From the NCBI RefSeq assembly GCF_001649575.2, contig NC_051432.1:24859716-24923715 (forward strand): a stretch of 64,000 nucleotides of DNA, given 5' to 3'. A model generated the notes under the pieces. That model ran no database searches. It worked only from the letters and a program-made list of their open reading frames with translations, and was not told where the DNA came from. A program made the position numbers and the translations under genes. Positions 1 through 12,790 of this stretch are shown in pieces. Numbering within the stretch: the first letter of the stretch is position 1; each line of letters begins with the position of its first letter. This stretch comes from Kryptolebias marmoratus. Its lineage: Eukaryota > Chordata > Actinopteri > Cyprinodontiformes > Rivulidae.

Positions 1-973
1 AGTCCCCTGAAGACGTCGGGCCTCAGTGAACTCTAAAATCACTGCATGATACCGACCCGAGCTGCACGTTAGCATCCACTAGTTTGCAGCTAACCTTGTT
101 TTATAATCTGCATCTGGAGCGTTTGATTATCTACCAGTAATTCTGCAAGAACTCTTTGGATTTTAATTCCAATAACCTCCCTTTTTGTACATCGATGCAC
201 AGAGTCCACTTGTAGATTTTTATTTTTGTCCTTCCCTGCGTCAGCGTTGTCCTGCACCGCACGGGGTGGAAGCCGAGCTGCAGCAATCAGAACAAGCCTA
301 TAAAGATAGCCTCTGTATCCTGTCTCTTTTTCTTTCGCATGCCTTCTACCTCTTTCCTGCATCCTCTTCATCGCCCCTTTCACCCCCCCCTCTGTAGATG
401 GAAACTCATTTCACCCCCTCCTCTTCCTGTTCTTCACCCTCACATCTGGTCCCCCCTTCGCTCTCTGGTCCTGAGCCTAGGCAGTAGAGTGGGGTCAGGG
501 GTGGGTTAGCAGGTGAAACCTTTAGGTCAGTCTTTTCTAATCATTTTTCTATATAAAGAACTAACAGAGTTATTATGCTAACATCGTGTGTGCATTATGC
601 TGCCTCTAACCCCTTTTATATGACATATAAGACAACCTCAAATGCCTAAAATCTTAATCAATCAATCACAGCCAAAATAGGACTACCACAGCCACTAATG
701 TTTGTTTTTTTACTAATAAATCCATTACCTTACAATATACTTAAATTAAATTATGCTTTAAGCTGTTAGGAATATCATGAATCGATGAGCTGTAGATGTT
801 TGAGTCACCGAGTAGATGTAGCTAGCTGAACAAAATAAAAAATCCTCAAATCCTGACTCCGTGTATGATCTCCCCCCCCTCCCTCATTACTCTCCATCTT
901 GCCCCCTCCCCCGATGTCTCCTCCCCGTCCCCGTCCTGTGAACGTGCCGGCCCGCTGGCGCTGTCCGATCCAG

Positions 974-3900
974 GCGGCGGCGGCGGCGGTGGGACGCAGC
1001 GCCCTGAGCAGCACCTGCGCTGCCTGCAACAAACACGTCCACCTGGTGCAGAGGTTCCTGGTGGACGGCAAGCTCTACCATCGAAACTGCTTCAGGTGAG
1101 CAGCAAACATTTCTGACAGAAATGCACTGACTGCTGTTTCCTTTGTCTGAATTAGATCTCTGATTTTTGTACAGCTCTGATCTTTAAGAACTACAATTAA
1201 CAATGTACAAAAAGCATCTTATTTCTGATCGGATCAAATGTTTTTTTTTATGTTTACAGTAAAATGCTTTCAGTAACGGTGCAATCTCACTAAGCTGCGT
1301 CTGTTAGAGACTCAAATTGAAAAGAAAAAAATACACAAATTTACTGAATTCTGAGTGTTTTTTGAATTATTTTTGAAAATCGTGGTTTGTTTTGTGTTTA
1401 TAGCTTGCTAACCTGTATTATAAGCCACATTGTCACCGACAAAGTATCCATTTTGGCTCCTGCCCCCTCATTTATGATTTAATCTACGGTTTCTAGACCT
1501 GGACATGTTTTAAGACAAAGGAGAGCTCCCGTTCATGTGTCAAAATGCAGCTTTTGAGGGCCGTTGCGGGTGTCTCCAACCCACCTCCACAGAAGCTCTC
1601 CTCCGACAGAAAATGTCCAGGTCCAAATTTATCGCTTTGTTTCGAAAGTCTGCTGCAGTAAATTAAAACCTAAACGTGGGGGTTGCTTCCGAGGTGGATA
1701 CAGAACAAGTTGAGGAGGATATGTCGGATATAAACTAATGCACATAAAAAATAAGCTGCTATTCTCAGAAGCTGTCCGATCTGCTTGGCTTGTTGGTCAA
1801 CTAATTGGTAACAAACAGTCAGAATATAAAACCTAATGAGTATCTGATAGAGACAAGATTTCAGCATCTTTGTAGTTGGTATAAATTTGTTGAAATAAGT
1901 GTAAAGGTGCATCTTGATCTTCTGTTCTTCCTGGTCTTTGTTGTTTTAGGTGCACAGAGTGTCGCAGCACTCTGCTTCCCGGATCCTACAGAGGAAACGA
2001 CTCCGGGGCGTTGATCTGCACACACCATCTTAAAAGGCACGCTTCACCCAATCAGAACGGTCGTCCAGATCTCAGTAAGAGGCCGGTGGTCGGTCAGTCT
2101 CCCAGAACTGATCCCAGCACGGTTGACGTTCCCTCTGAGAGGGACCAGGAACAGACCCCTTCTCCAGTGACAAATACTGGCACACCAGCCGACGACTCGA
2201 TTAAAGAAGACGCTGTGGGTGAAGCAAGAGAGACAAACGGGAGCGAAGAGACAGAGGAGAAACCTCGTCCTTCCTCTCCTCCTAATCCTTTTGACGAGAG
2301 CGACGGAGAGGATGTTGAGGAAGGGAAGGAAGAAGAAACACAAACCGAGCCTGCGTCTAACGGGGACCTTCCCTCGACAGCTGACAGTCTCGCTGAAGAA
2401 GTGAGTCGACCCGTGCCGGCACCCAGAAGGATTTCTGAGCACACGCCTCCACCTCGCCCAGCCCCTCGGGTTCACCTAATCCGCACATCAAACAGACCAG
2501 CAGTGGGTAAGCTGCTAGTGCAAAAAAATAAATTTATTTAGGATAAATGAACATTTATAGCTTCTTTTTTTCTTCTTGGAATCATAGAAGAACGTCAGAA
2601 GCCTCTCATTCCTCCCAAACCTCAGGAAAGATCCCAATCTCCTGGAAGGTAGCTGAATTTTACATTAAATGTCTACATCAGCATTTCACCGTTTTTGTTC
2701 ACCCCCTTCATGTGTCCATATGGATGTACTTTGTGACCCCCCTCCTCCATCACTGTCTGTGTGTCTCACTGTTCAGTGGCACCCATAAACCTAAAGACCC
2801 ACCTTGGCTTACCCTGGTCCCATCAGAAACCAAGAAGAAGAAAGCTCCTCCCCCTCCCCGTCCTGGACTCACAACGCCTCCGAACACGGGCTCTTTGTCC
2901 TCTCTCCAAGGGGACGGCTCCAGATCCAGCACGCCCCCTCAGACCTCCAACCCGTTCGAGGATGACGATGATGATGATGAGAACGGTGAGGAAAACGAAG
3001 AAGAGGAGGGCGAGGGAGGGGCAGTTCCTCCCACGGTAGCGGCCACTCATCCGTGGTACAACATCACTCGGCCAGCGGACACGGCGGGGGCCGAGGCGAC
3101 GCCCACCAGAGGGAGCTCGCCTCGCTCTGCGAGTCCCGGGAGCGCCAAGAGCAAGAAAAGGCCGGCACCTCGAGCGCCACAACCCCCCTCCGGTAACCAC
3201 ACCATCTATATTCACACCGAATCATCACCTTAATGATCTTTTCCCTTTGGATACCTGAGAGGTCAGAGTGTTTGCAGTGAAATGACTGTTTAGTTTTCTG
3301 CTTATCAAAGCTTGGCAGTAACCATGCCAGCCCTGTACGCTGCGCTGCAACGCTGCCACAAAAATAGGAAGCCAGGCGTGGAGCATTCGCAAAAAGTAAA
3401 CCTGAGACGTCTTTTACTGTAAGTTAGATTAGAGGTGAGGTGAGGTTTTCACCAGTCGAATAAAAGACACAAACAAGACGTTTCGATATTTTTTCCACTC
3501 TTGTAAGGCCAAAACGATAAAAAGCTTTTCCCGTTCCTGTTTGGACGACTGTTGAGCTTCCTGCTGAGACGCTGATTTGTTGGCAATTTTGCATTTATAG
3601 TTCATGTAATTAAATCGAATTTAGTTTTAGAATAGAAAAACCCCGTTTGTTTACTTTACTCTATAAATTTTACACCACCAAAGCTGCTAAACGCATCATA
3701 TCGATCTGTTAAATAATGACATTAAACTCCCAAAAGCTTGCTTATGTTAACAAGAGACCACAAGTATCAAACATAAAATCATCTCCATGTCTTCCTTTAA
3801 TGGTTATCTACTTAGTAACTTGTGAAAAAACACTTTGTGTCCCGATTTTGTACATTTGTAAGCCGGTCGTTTAAAGGTAGATTTCACCAGATGAGGCCGC

Positions 3901-6900
3901 TTGAGGTGCAATAAAACAAATAAAGTTTAACACAAGCTGGCTCTTCTGTTTAACACAACGAGAAGAGAGATTGTATTTGAAGGATAAAGTTTAAAGAGCA
4001 AAGCCTCTTTAGCAACAGAGACGGATCTAAAGCAGAAAATATGAAAATGTTTGATGCAAATATATCTAACAATAAACCTTTTTTTCTCCCCCCCTATCCT
4101 CTCTCCATGTTAAACTGTCCTGTAATTCCTGCCTTTTCGGCTCCGTTTTTATACACTGCTCTTCCTCAGCTCTCTCTCCGTCTCAGTCTTCCTCCTGTTC
4201 TCCCTCTCCAGCTCTCAGCGTAGAGAGTCTGTCCTCGGCGTCGGACCACAGCTCCTTCCAGATCCCTCTGGGTGCCAGCAACGACCAGGAACAGGGCTTC
4301 ACCAAGAGCGTCTCTGAGCCATCCATCTGTTCGCCTGCCGACAACTCATCTTCTTCCTCCTCCTCGGCTCACCCTCTGCACCGCCCTTCCTTGAGTCCCG
4401 CCCCCTGTCCTGTGCCGTCCAGCGCCAGCTCGGCTCCGGCCACCCCGCAGACCAGCCGCAACTCGGGAACCACCAAAGATCCCGGAACTGCCCCTCAAAG
4501 AGACGCGAACAATAAAGTAATAAAATCACCTCCAAGATGAGCGAATTTAAAGCTGTGCTTTTTGTTTGAAAAACACTAATTCTTCTCTTTGTTTGTTAGC
4601 GGTTCTGTAAGGAGAACCCGTTTAATAGGAAAGCATCTCCCTCTGCTGCTAAATCTGAAACCAGACCTCCAAAAGGCCCCCGGCCCGCCAGGCCCCCGGC
4701 ACCTGGACACGGGTTCCCGCTCATCAAACGCAAGGTTTCCGAGCTTCACAGAACACGCTGGAAATGAAAAATAAATACGGGAGAAGCCCACTTTGGATCC
4801 AGCTCAGACTGAGGAGTTCTGGTTCAAAAATGCTTGCAGGTGCAGTCGGATCAGTACATCCCAGTGGAGGACATCCACGGAGAGATGGCTCAGCTGGAGA
4901 AGCAGCTGGACGAGATGGAGCAGAAGGGCGTGGAGCTGGAGAAGCAGCTGAGGGACAACCCGAACGGTATCCTTCAGAGATACTCAGAACAAATCTGTTC
5001 TCGCGGAAACATTTTAAATCATTTCTTTCCTTGTGCGTTCAGATGAAGACGAGGAGCGCCTGCTGGTGGATTGGTTCACTCTCATCCACGATAAACACCT
5101 CTTAGTGCGACGTGAAGCTGAGCTGGTTTACACGTAAGACACACAAACTCACCGTCTGCTCAAGGAGAAAATGCTTCAAAATTAGCTGCTCTGCCACGAC
5201 AACAGCAACAAAACCACCTCAGCCTTCTAATCGGAGGGTTGGGGGTTCGATCTACTCACCGGCTCTACGAGTTTCTGCACCCATCTCTTAACCAGAGAAG
5301 AAACTTTCCAGGGCAGTCGTCTCTATTTATGACTTTACAGTGCTTCACTGAAAGGCTGTAGAGATGGTAAATGTATCAAAGACTCTCGAATGAGCCGTTC
5401 TGGAAAACTTTCCTTTCAAACTGAAAAGTGATTTTTTTTTCCAAGCTTTAAATGGAGCAACAAGAAGTCCTTCTTTTTCTTTCAGCTGCTCCCTTTTCAG
5501 GGGTCTCCACAGCATCTAACTCTGTCCTCTGCATCCTCTGTCCTCACTCCAACTACCTCCATGTCCTCTCTAACTGCGTCCATATGTCTCCTTTTCGTCT
5601 CTAACGTCCTTCTACCAATATACCCACTGTCCCTCCTCTGCATATGTCCAAACCAACTCAGTCTGTCCTCTCTAACTTTGTCTCCCAGTCCTTCAACCTG
5701 TGCTGGACCTCTGATGACCTCATTCCTAATCCTGTCCATCCTCGTCCCTCCCAAGGAGAACCTCAACATCTTCAGCTCTGCCACTTCCTGTTCTGTCTCC
5801 TGTCTTTTTGTCTTCAAACCGTCCAACATAACTGCTCTCACCACTGTCTGTAAACCTTTCCTTTGACCTTTGCTGACACCCTTTTGTCCCAAATCACTCC
5901 TGAAACTTTTCTCCATCCACTCCATCCTGCCTGGACTCTCTTCTTCACCTCTTTACCACTAAGTCCTTGGAGAAAAGAAATCCAGACGACATTTTAAAAA
6001 AAAAAGAAAAACAAGTACATAAATGTGTACTTGCATACATGATTTAAAAATTCCCTAGTTTTGTGTTTAGAAGGAATCCTGACTTTGTTGTTGTTGTTCA
6101 GTTTAATGTTTGTTGATTGTATTTCTGCAGAAGAACAGTTTTGGTAAACTGGTTTAAAAACTGTAAAAATGTGTTTTTTTGTTTTGTTTTTCTCCTGACT
6201 GTAGAGCGAAGCAGCAGAACCTGGAGGAGAGGCAGGCCGATGTGGAGTATGAGCTGCGGTGTCTTCTCAACAAACCCGGTACTGGAAGCGGTTTCCTGCT
6301 ACTTTTCATTAGACTTTTTATTTTATACTGCCGCAGATGTTTCGTTTTAAGGTTAAATGTCCGCTGTAGGGTTAATAAAAACCTGCTGATTTTTGTGGCA
6401 TTCGTAAACAACTTAAATAACTCCTAAAAGTAAACCATGTAATAAAACCCCGGATGCTGGTTGGGCGTTTCAAATGCTCTGCTGCATCAATAATTTAGAA
6501 ACCAATACAGCAAAGGAGGGGGAAGTGAATTATTTATTAATCAGTCCTTTTTATTTTAATTATTATTAATTAATCAGAGAAAGACTGGACTGAGGAGGAC
6601 AAGAGTCGGGAGCAGGAGCTAATGGCCGAGCTCGTTACCATCATCGAACAGCGCAACCAAATAGTTAACAACATGGACCAGGACCGGCAGAGGTAACCAG
6701 TGACATCATTAGTTAGTCGTGTGTCCAGGAAAGTTCAGATTGTTGATATTTGCAGCTGCTGATAAGCTAACGGTGGTTGTGTTACAGGGAGGAGGAGGAG
6801 GACAAACTTATGGAGGCCATGCTGAAGAAAAAAGGTGCGACAGTCCAACAGAAGAGCAACGTTTCCGTCTTTAAAACGCCGTTCGAAATGTTAATGTCGT

Positions 6901-7061
6901 ATTTCTTTTTGTTTTAATCCTCATCAGACTTTCACAAGGACCACGACAGCGACAGCCAAAAGAAAAAAGGAGCGAAATTTAAACCCATCAAGGTGCTGAA
7001 GAGGCTGAGCCACAAAGGAGAGCCGGGAAAGAGGCCCAGCCCTCGAAAGGAGAAGAGCTGA
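974..7061 (+). CDS. micall1: MICAL-like protein 1, 3' part (LIM to C-terminus)
   Basis: This is an endosomal scaffold: in known family members the NPF motifs bind EHD1 and the C-terminal bMERB domain binds Rab8/10/13/35 on recycling tubules. Exons by splice site and phase: 974-1095, 1950-2506, 2588-2648, 2777-3192, 4170-4516, 4600-4734, 4840-4966, 5043-5133, 6205-6278, 6578-6692, 6788-6834, 6928-7061; every junction is GT-AG and keeps frame. The LIM domain ([14 protein letters not shown] then [11 protein letters not shown]) spans the first two exons. NPF motifs followed by acidic runs occur near 2286 and 2950, and a third (KENPFNRK) near 4612. [17 protein letters not shown] and ALSVESLSS are linker blocks shared with human MICALL1. 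The bMERB part reads [53 protein letters not shown]. Human MICALL1 has the same order. The N-terminal CH domain is outside the window. The start of the first exon is uncertain: the acceptor at 974 is in frame, but 1000 is also possible. Confidence 0.95.
5214..5300 (+). mobile_element. Short tRNA-derived SINE fragment
   Basis: The segment contains CTAATCGGAGGGTTGGGGG followed by GTTCGATCT, matching the B-box region of the fuller SINE at 22943-23272. Only the head part is recognisable. Confidence 0.45.
5480..5935 (-). mobile_element. RTE-like non-LTR retrotransposon 3' fragment in a micall1 intron
   Basis: The minus strand keeps about 142 codons open, containing [40 protein letters not shown] and [20 protein letters not shown]. 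These are typical of the region after the reverse transcriptase palm in RTE-type LINEs of fish. The 5' part with endonuclease and palm is missing, so this is a 5'-truncated dead copy. It lies antisense in the intron between micall1 exons 5043-5133 and 6205-6278 and explains the length of that intron. The clade is my recollection, not a search result. Confidence 0.75.
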
Positions 7062-7114
7062 GCGGCAGAAGACGTCTTCAGAAACACCTCAGCTTCAGGA
7101 TCATGAGTTAAAAA

Positions 7115-7120
7115 AATAAA
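7115..7120 (+). terminator. Polyadenylation signal of micall1 (AATAAA)
   Basis: AATAAA lies 54 bases after the micall1 stop codon. A second AATAAA at 7453-7458 is an alternative distal signal. Both sit before the opposing 3' end of c22orf23. Confidence 0.55.
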
Positions 7121-7606
7121 AGCCCCAAACATATCAGATCAAGAAGATAAACTCCCCGTTAACTTTACTCCGAATCCACTCAGTTACTCAAAATAATCTC
7201 CGTTCTTCAGACCCGGGAGCTTCATGAGAGCCTTTCTGTGGCTGAGAAAAGGTTTAGTTTGAAAACAGCAACACAAACGTCTGTCATGGTTTGAACCTGT
7301 GGTACTTTTACGAGTTAAACGCTTCTTTTCTTTTTGTTAATCGGCTCGACCAGCAAAGCACAGAAGCTCGTTTGTGTAAAACGACAGAACGTCCTGGACA
7401 ACATTAAAAGCTGGAGACAAACTTTGCGATTTTGACATGAAAGTTCTCACGCAATAAACGATTAAAATGTATTAAATGTATCCATGTTTAAAACTTTTAA
7501 CTTAATTTGGGATAAGATGCCTGTGTGTGCAACCATTAATTTATAATTTAACGTGTTTTGCCTTAAAATGGATAAGAAAAAAAGTGTTAAATTTGAGTGA
7601 GTGCTT

Positions 7607-7612
7607 TTTATT
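7607..7612 (-). terminator. Likely polyadenylation signal of c22orf23
   Basis: TTTATT on the plus strand reads AATAAA on the minus strand, about 215 bases beyond the c22orf23 stop. It lies between the two convergent genes. Confidence 0.4.
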
Positions 7613-7826
7613 TAACGGCACACGAGGTTGAACCACATCTGTACGTTTACGCGCTCTGTTCTCGTGTTGTTTAGATCATGTGTTTTAGTTTGGTTTTTTT
7701 TGTTTCTTGTCCAACATCATCGGCAGGACTGAATAAATCTCTGAAAACTGTTGGGAGAAGAATAAAATGAGTTCCTGTTTTTTTTTACTCGAAGGAGCCT
7801 GAAGCAGCCGTCCGGTCCGGTCCGTA

Positions 7827-10395
7827 TTAATCCTGATTTTCGGCGGCGGCGCTTCCTGTCGTCGGTCTGCCGGTCCGATTCAACAGCTCCAGTTCGCGGA
7901 GTCTCTGTCGTTTGAACAGAAAGAAGGAAAACTTTCCTTTTTTTTAGGCTGAACACTCTTAGTTTACTTCGTTTCCAGCTGATGTGTTTGACACAAATTC
8001 ACAAATCTTGCGTCTACCTGAGATATCTCCGTGTTGATAATGTCGACGTACTGCTTCTCCTGACCCAGAGCTGCCATCTCTGCCAGGAACTGTCTTCTTT
8101 CCTCTATTTCATTTAAAACTTAAATAAAAAAAACAACTTGTTTCAAGGAAAAATAATTGAGAAATGATTGGAAAATATTATATTTTTGTTGTTATTGTTC
8201 CAAGAGATGAAAACTGCAGTTATAAATTGACGTTAAAAGGTTGTTAATTCTGTTCGTAATGTTATATTATTCTTTATTTGGCTTTTCAGTGATATTTATG
8301 TGCTTCAAGAAGCTGTGACTGGGGTCACGTGTCTCTAAAACTTTTATATTTGGTGTCAGAATGCAAAAAAACAAAAACAAATAAGCCACACGGGGAAGAT
8401 GTGGAACTGTGTTTCCTCCCATTTGGTGGAAGAAATATGTGAAGTCAATCAAGTTTAACTGAGGAAATAACATAAAATAATTTTAGAAAACGCTAGATTT
8501 GCACAATTCTTTTCAAATTCCTTGTAGTCATGTAAAAAAAAAATGACATTCTGTCTCCAGATTGCTATTTGGAGTGTTTTTTGATTTTATTTTTCCCAAA
8601 TTAAAGTGCAACTAGAAGAATAAAAACAAACCGCTCCACTTTTTAAACACAGGAACACAACAAATAGAAATTTCTAACAGCTCATCAATAATATTACAGC
8701 CCAGTCTGCTCCAAAATGAATGTTTTGAGTAGTTATTCGGCAGAAATGCAACAAATAAATATATAAATGTTATTTTTTTTTTACATTTTGGGCCCTTAGA
8801 ATAAAAACAGGAGCGGTTACGCCCCATAGTTTAGTTACCCTGATGAGGTTTTACAGCGTTGTGAGGTGATGAAGACGAGTTTCAGCCTTTTTCTTTCACG
8901 GTGAAGCACAAACCTTCCCGCAGTCTCACCTTCCTGACAGCGGTCGATCTCCTCTGGCGCTCCTGGTTCTCCGCCCGAAGTCGTCCTCGGCGGTTTCGTG
9001 GATTCAGGCTCCTCTTCGCCTGTCGCCAAGATGTTCTGCAGCCTCCTCTTCTCTCTCTCCAGGTCTCCTTAGGAAAGCGAGCAAAGATCCAAAAAAGCTA
9101 GTCAGAAAAAAAAAAACATAAACGCAAATACCCTCGATGTGCCGCGTCGGGTCTTCGGGGGAACGTACGCGTGGGACCGGGGCAGAACCGCTCCCGCTCG
9201 TAGCTGCTCCCCGATCGACAGGATTCAGCGCTCCGCCTCTGAGTTGAAGCCGGCGGATGAATCCGGGCGGGTCTACCCGGCGAAGAGGACAGTGGAGGAG
9301 CGTAAACTATCATTAACAATAAAAACATGAGCGTTAAATCGAAAACAGATGGAACATTTTCCATTAAATCCGGGGGGTCAAACTCCAGGTCCTGAGGGCC
9401 GCTGTCCTGGAAGTTTTAGGTTTTTCTGCTCCAACACACCTGATTCAAATTGTTTAGTCACCTCCTCACCGAATCATCAGGTTCTCCAGAAGCAGGTCCA
9501 CGAGTCGTTCATTTAAATCAGGTGTTTTGAAGCAAGAACACAACAAAAACATGCAGGAGAGCGACCCGAGGAAAGGAGTTTGACTCCTGCGCTTTAAAAG
9601 GAAACATTCAAACGTGACACGAAGACACAGAAATGTCAGACATCATCAGTTAGTGGGTTTCTTTGTCGGACTCACTCTTTGGGTTTCTGTTGATCTGTTT
9701 CCTCTGGGAACAGGCGAGCCTCGATTCATCTTTTCTTACTGAAAATAAACAAGATCATGAAAAATACAGACCGCGGTCATGGTGCTGGACGGAGTCTGAG
9801 ACCACGTTTAAAAACCTGATTAAATCCGACACATGGTCATCTCACGCAGGTCAATAAAAGCCAGAAGTTGTTTCCATTTTTAGGAATCATTCTGCATTTT
9901 AAGTTTAATAAAACACTGTTTATTTTTGTCTTAATGATCAAAAATTACTCTTTTATCAGTGTTAGAGGAACAATGAACTCAGATAAGTTGATGGTTGAAG
10001 TCTTCATTGGTATATTTTGTGTTTTTTTTAATACTTTCATTAAAAAGTCTCAGGAAGAAACAATCGTATTTTAGATGAAGTTAGGAGAAAAACCCCAGAA
10101 ACGATAATATTAACCGGCTCCTTGATGTAAGCAACATTAAACAGAGCCGCAAAACCTGCTTGAAGACTGAAATAAAACAGTGTATTCATGAAAGTCATTA
10201 TTGAGTTTAAAACACGACGTATAAAACAGTTCTGACGTTAAAGAGTCCTACAGGATATTTAAGGAAAATAAAAAACTGATGAAGAGGAGAAAAACCTTCA
10301 ACCCCTGAATGGTGGAGGCTTGTGTGAGTCCTTAATGTATTTATGAAAACATTAATAAGAACCCCACTTTGAAAAAATAAAACACCGAAATGTTC

Positions 10396-10435
<40 letters not shown>

Positions 10436-11149
10436 TAACTTTTATTAGGTTTTTACCTCTAATTTTCATTGTTTTTAGAGTAACACACCTTTTTCCTGTA
10501 ATATGTTTGTAAATCTGCTCTTTGAGGGGTTTTTTTCTTTAAAAATTTGCTCTAAATGCGTTAAAATGTTTAATAATTTTAGTGAATTAAGTTAAATTAA
10601 TGATAAACATATACAACTTTTTGAAGCTTTCATATGTTTGTTTCTTTTCTTGGTTATTTAGTTACAGAAATTTTCTTCATTTTCAGCAGAAAACTGGACC
10701 AGAAAACAGCCGCAGTCGGCTTTCCTGTTGCGGTTAAACATAAAATGTTCATTTTCTAAGTTTTTTTTTTTTTTTGGTCAAAGCTGCAGGTTGCAGACCC
10801 CTGAATTTGGCCCAAATTACCTTGATTAAAACAAATTTAATCATTTCTTCTCCATCCTCTGCACCACATCTTGACAGTAAAGCAACATTTCCTGCACATG
10901 GCTACTTCATAATTGATTAATTGTGAATTATTAAAGTCAAATTTTACACAAATCTGTAGAGTCTAATCAGCTTGGATTCAGATTTTTATCCAATTTGATG
11001 CAACACAAATCAAATGTTGAACAGAACCGCCACAAATAAATGACCAGCAGCTGCACGGACTCACTTCTCATCAGGTCCTGGAGCTCCCTGGAGCTCTGAG
11101 CGGGTCTCGGGTTGTTCCACAGCCCTCTGCCGCCTCCTGAGGGCTCCAT
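7827..11149 (-). CDS. c22orf23: C22orf23 orthologue (UPF0193/EVG1 family protein)
   Basis: This is a small conserved protein of unknown molecular function. Coding exons on the minus strand, in transcript order: 11149-11065, 9738-9676, 9306-9169, 9067-8930, 8118-8018, 7904-7827; all junctions are GT-AG and phases agree, giving 200 codons plus stop (human about 217). Recognised blocks: LMRIRKDESRL (human LLKVMMQESKL), IYAPPLSSS (human IYLPPIL), DLEREKRRLQNILATG (human DLEKEKQRLQNIFATG), EIEERRQFLAEMAALGQEKQ (human [20 protein letters not shown]) and EISQRLREL (human EISQKLREM). The start ATG follows a splice acceptor directly (CCCCGCAG then ATG), so at least one untranslated exon lies upstream, probably near 11500-11700. 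It is convergent with micall1, the same neighbour as in human 22q13. The charged, Glu/Arg-rich C-terminal half looks helical. Confidence 0.93.
9376..9597. mobile_element. Palindromic MITE (family C), copy 1, in a c22orf23 intron
   Basis: GGTCAAACTCCAGGTCCTGA at the left is mirrored by GGAGTTTGACTCCTG at the right, and CTCCAACACACCTGATTCAA is mirrored by TTTAAATCAGGTGTTTTGAA. The whole unit folds on itself. There is no coding capacity. Related units lie at 35448, 36758, 41312 and 41570. Confidence 0.7.
10398..10435. repeat. (TTA)n microsatellite
   Basis: About twelve uninterrupted TTA/ATT units in the large first intron of c22orf23. Confidence 0.9.
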
Positions 11150-11600
11150 CTGCGGGGAACAGGAAGCAGCAGCTCCGGCCTCCGGCTAACAAAAACAAAC
11201 AACAAGTGTCTCAGAATTAATAAAACTAATAAATGAATAAGCAATTAAAGTTCTCAGTTCGGTTCCGTTTATCTAGGTTGTTAGATTAAATTACATTTAA
11301 AATTTTAAAGAATATATACTCTTTTTTTCTTTTCTTTAAGTAGCTTTTTTTTTCCTATGCTAGCTGTTAGCAAACAACCGGTTAACGCGAAGAGACCAAA
11401 AAGTAACTTATTAGGAAAACATAAAAAAACATTTAAAAATAACTTTATACGCGTTTAAACCAGACACTAAACGTCAATAATAAAATCATACTTTCCTACT
11501 TTTAATAAATGTTTTTTAAGTCTTTGTAAACACGTTTAAATTTCCACCCGAATAAAACAGACGCTCTGCACCAGCTGGTTGCTCGTGAACGCGCCACACT

Positions 11601-11650
11601 GTTGCCATAGAAACCGCCTAACAACAACAGGAACTTCCGCATAGCAACGC
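11601..11650 (-). promoter_or_regulatory. RFX X-box-like motifs at the probable c22orf23 promoter
   Basis: GTTGCCATAGAAAC at 11601-11614 resembles the RFX X-box (GTTGCCATGGAAAC type). A second half-type motif, GCATAGCAACGC, lies at 11639-11650. They lie 450-500 bases upstream of the c22orf23 start codon, where the untranslated first exon should be. X-boxes mark ciliary and testis genes. This is inference from motif and position. Confidence 0.45.
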
Positions 11651-12029
11651 TTTTCTTAAACTTTAATAAAAACACCGCAGCCGAAAAGATCACTACTTCT
11701 TCGCTTTTTTACAAATTTATTTTGATAATCAACAATGAAAAATATGTGCTAAGTAACCAAACTGGGTAGTTTATTTTATTTTATTTTATTTTAATAAGTC
11801 GCTTTGTATGGAAGCCCATTTCCGCCACTATGATTAAAAATATTCTTATAATTATGAGATACTAGCTCAAAAATAAGACTTAGCAACTTAAAATTATACT
11901 TTTACATATCATAAATATGACTTAGTATGAGATGCTAAATCATAATTTGGATGTAGTGTCTTATAATTATGGTTTAGAAGTTTTAGCAAAAATAAATATA
12001 CAACAAATCACGTTGGTTGTTTCCATTTT

Positions 12030-12032
<3 letters not shown>

Positions 12033-12062
<30 letters not shown>
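12033..12062. repeat. (AC)n microsatellite
   Basis: About fifteen uninterrupted AC units. Confidence 0.95.
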
Positions 12063-12064
<2 letters not shown>

Positions 12065-12161
12065 TTTCACAGGAGCTTGTTCATTAATTCAGTCATTCAT
12101 AATTTCTGTTGTTTATTCCATAATTTAACCTTTTAATCCTAATTAACAGTATTTTTAATTT

Positions 12162-12162
<1 letters not shown>

Positions 12163-12231
<69 letters not shown>
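12163..12231. repeat. (GATA)n microsatellite
   Basis: About seventeen uninterrupted TAGA/GATA tetramers. The array would also present many GATA cores, but it is most simply a simple-sequence repeat. Confidence 0.95.
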
Positions 12232-12232
<1 letters not shown>

Positions 12233-12649
12233 CCTAAGAAATGAAACTCACTAAATCTGACTGTACTAAATGGTTTGGTTTTTATTGCATATTTACTTAT
12301 ATTTATTTTTTGTGTGTTGTATTAGTAAGTTGCACAGTGATAAATTCAAGAGTTTTTACTTGTTTGTGTCGACCCCCCCTCACCGATTAATAAACAGAAT
12401 ACTTATTAAATAAAAAATAAAAAAAACAATAAGTGGGTCCCAACTTAAAACACGTTCAGACACGCCGTGGTGATAAAATAAATATAAAATAAACAGAAAA
12501 TTGTAAAAGTTTTGTTGCAGATCACTGAACCTGAAATGAAAATTGTAAAACATTTTAGAAATTCAGTTCCCCCACACGAGTAAATCCACCATTTCCTGCA
12601 GGGAGGTGTTTTTTTAAAGTGGGTTTAAGCAGATGAACTTTGTGTCGAA

Positions 12650-12790
12650 GTGGTGGCGGTGCAGTCGTCACCCGGGGGTCGTTATCAGCGGCGGGCTCGT
12701 CATCAGGGACCAGCAGCAGTCGGACCTCCATTATCTGTGAGGCGGCAGCAGCCAGATAAACTGCAGCCAGAAAATAATCACCTTTCACAC
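12650..12790. promoter_or_regulatory. Candidate GATA-bearing control region upstream of klf1
   Basis: This 140-base stretch is richer in G+C than the AT-rich DNA around it. It carries TTATCTG at 12731-12737 and CCAGATAAAC at 12752-12761, two GATA sites in opposite orientation 17 bases apart, about 1.1 kb upstream of the klf1 start codon. In vertebrates erythroid KLF genes are GATA1 targets. The function is inferred. Confidence 0.3.

Noticed and set aside
384..490. Possible additional micall1 exon after CCCCCCTCTGTAG
   Set aside because: The frame opens with an ATG but reaches TAG after 29 codons with no usable donor and no similarity to MICALL1.
4212..4250. Acceptor at 4211 as the start of micall1 exon 4170-4516
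   Set aside because: The frame is also compatible, but the upstream acceptor at 4169 has a better pyrimidine tract and adds [10 protein letters not shown], matching the human SEPPSATPSP segment.
12555..12788. 77-codon open frame on the minus strand upstream of klf1
   Set aside because: No domain and no splice partners; the G+C-rich block is better explained as a control region.
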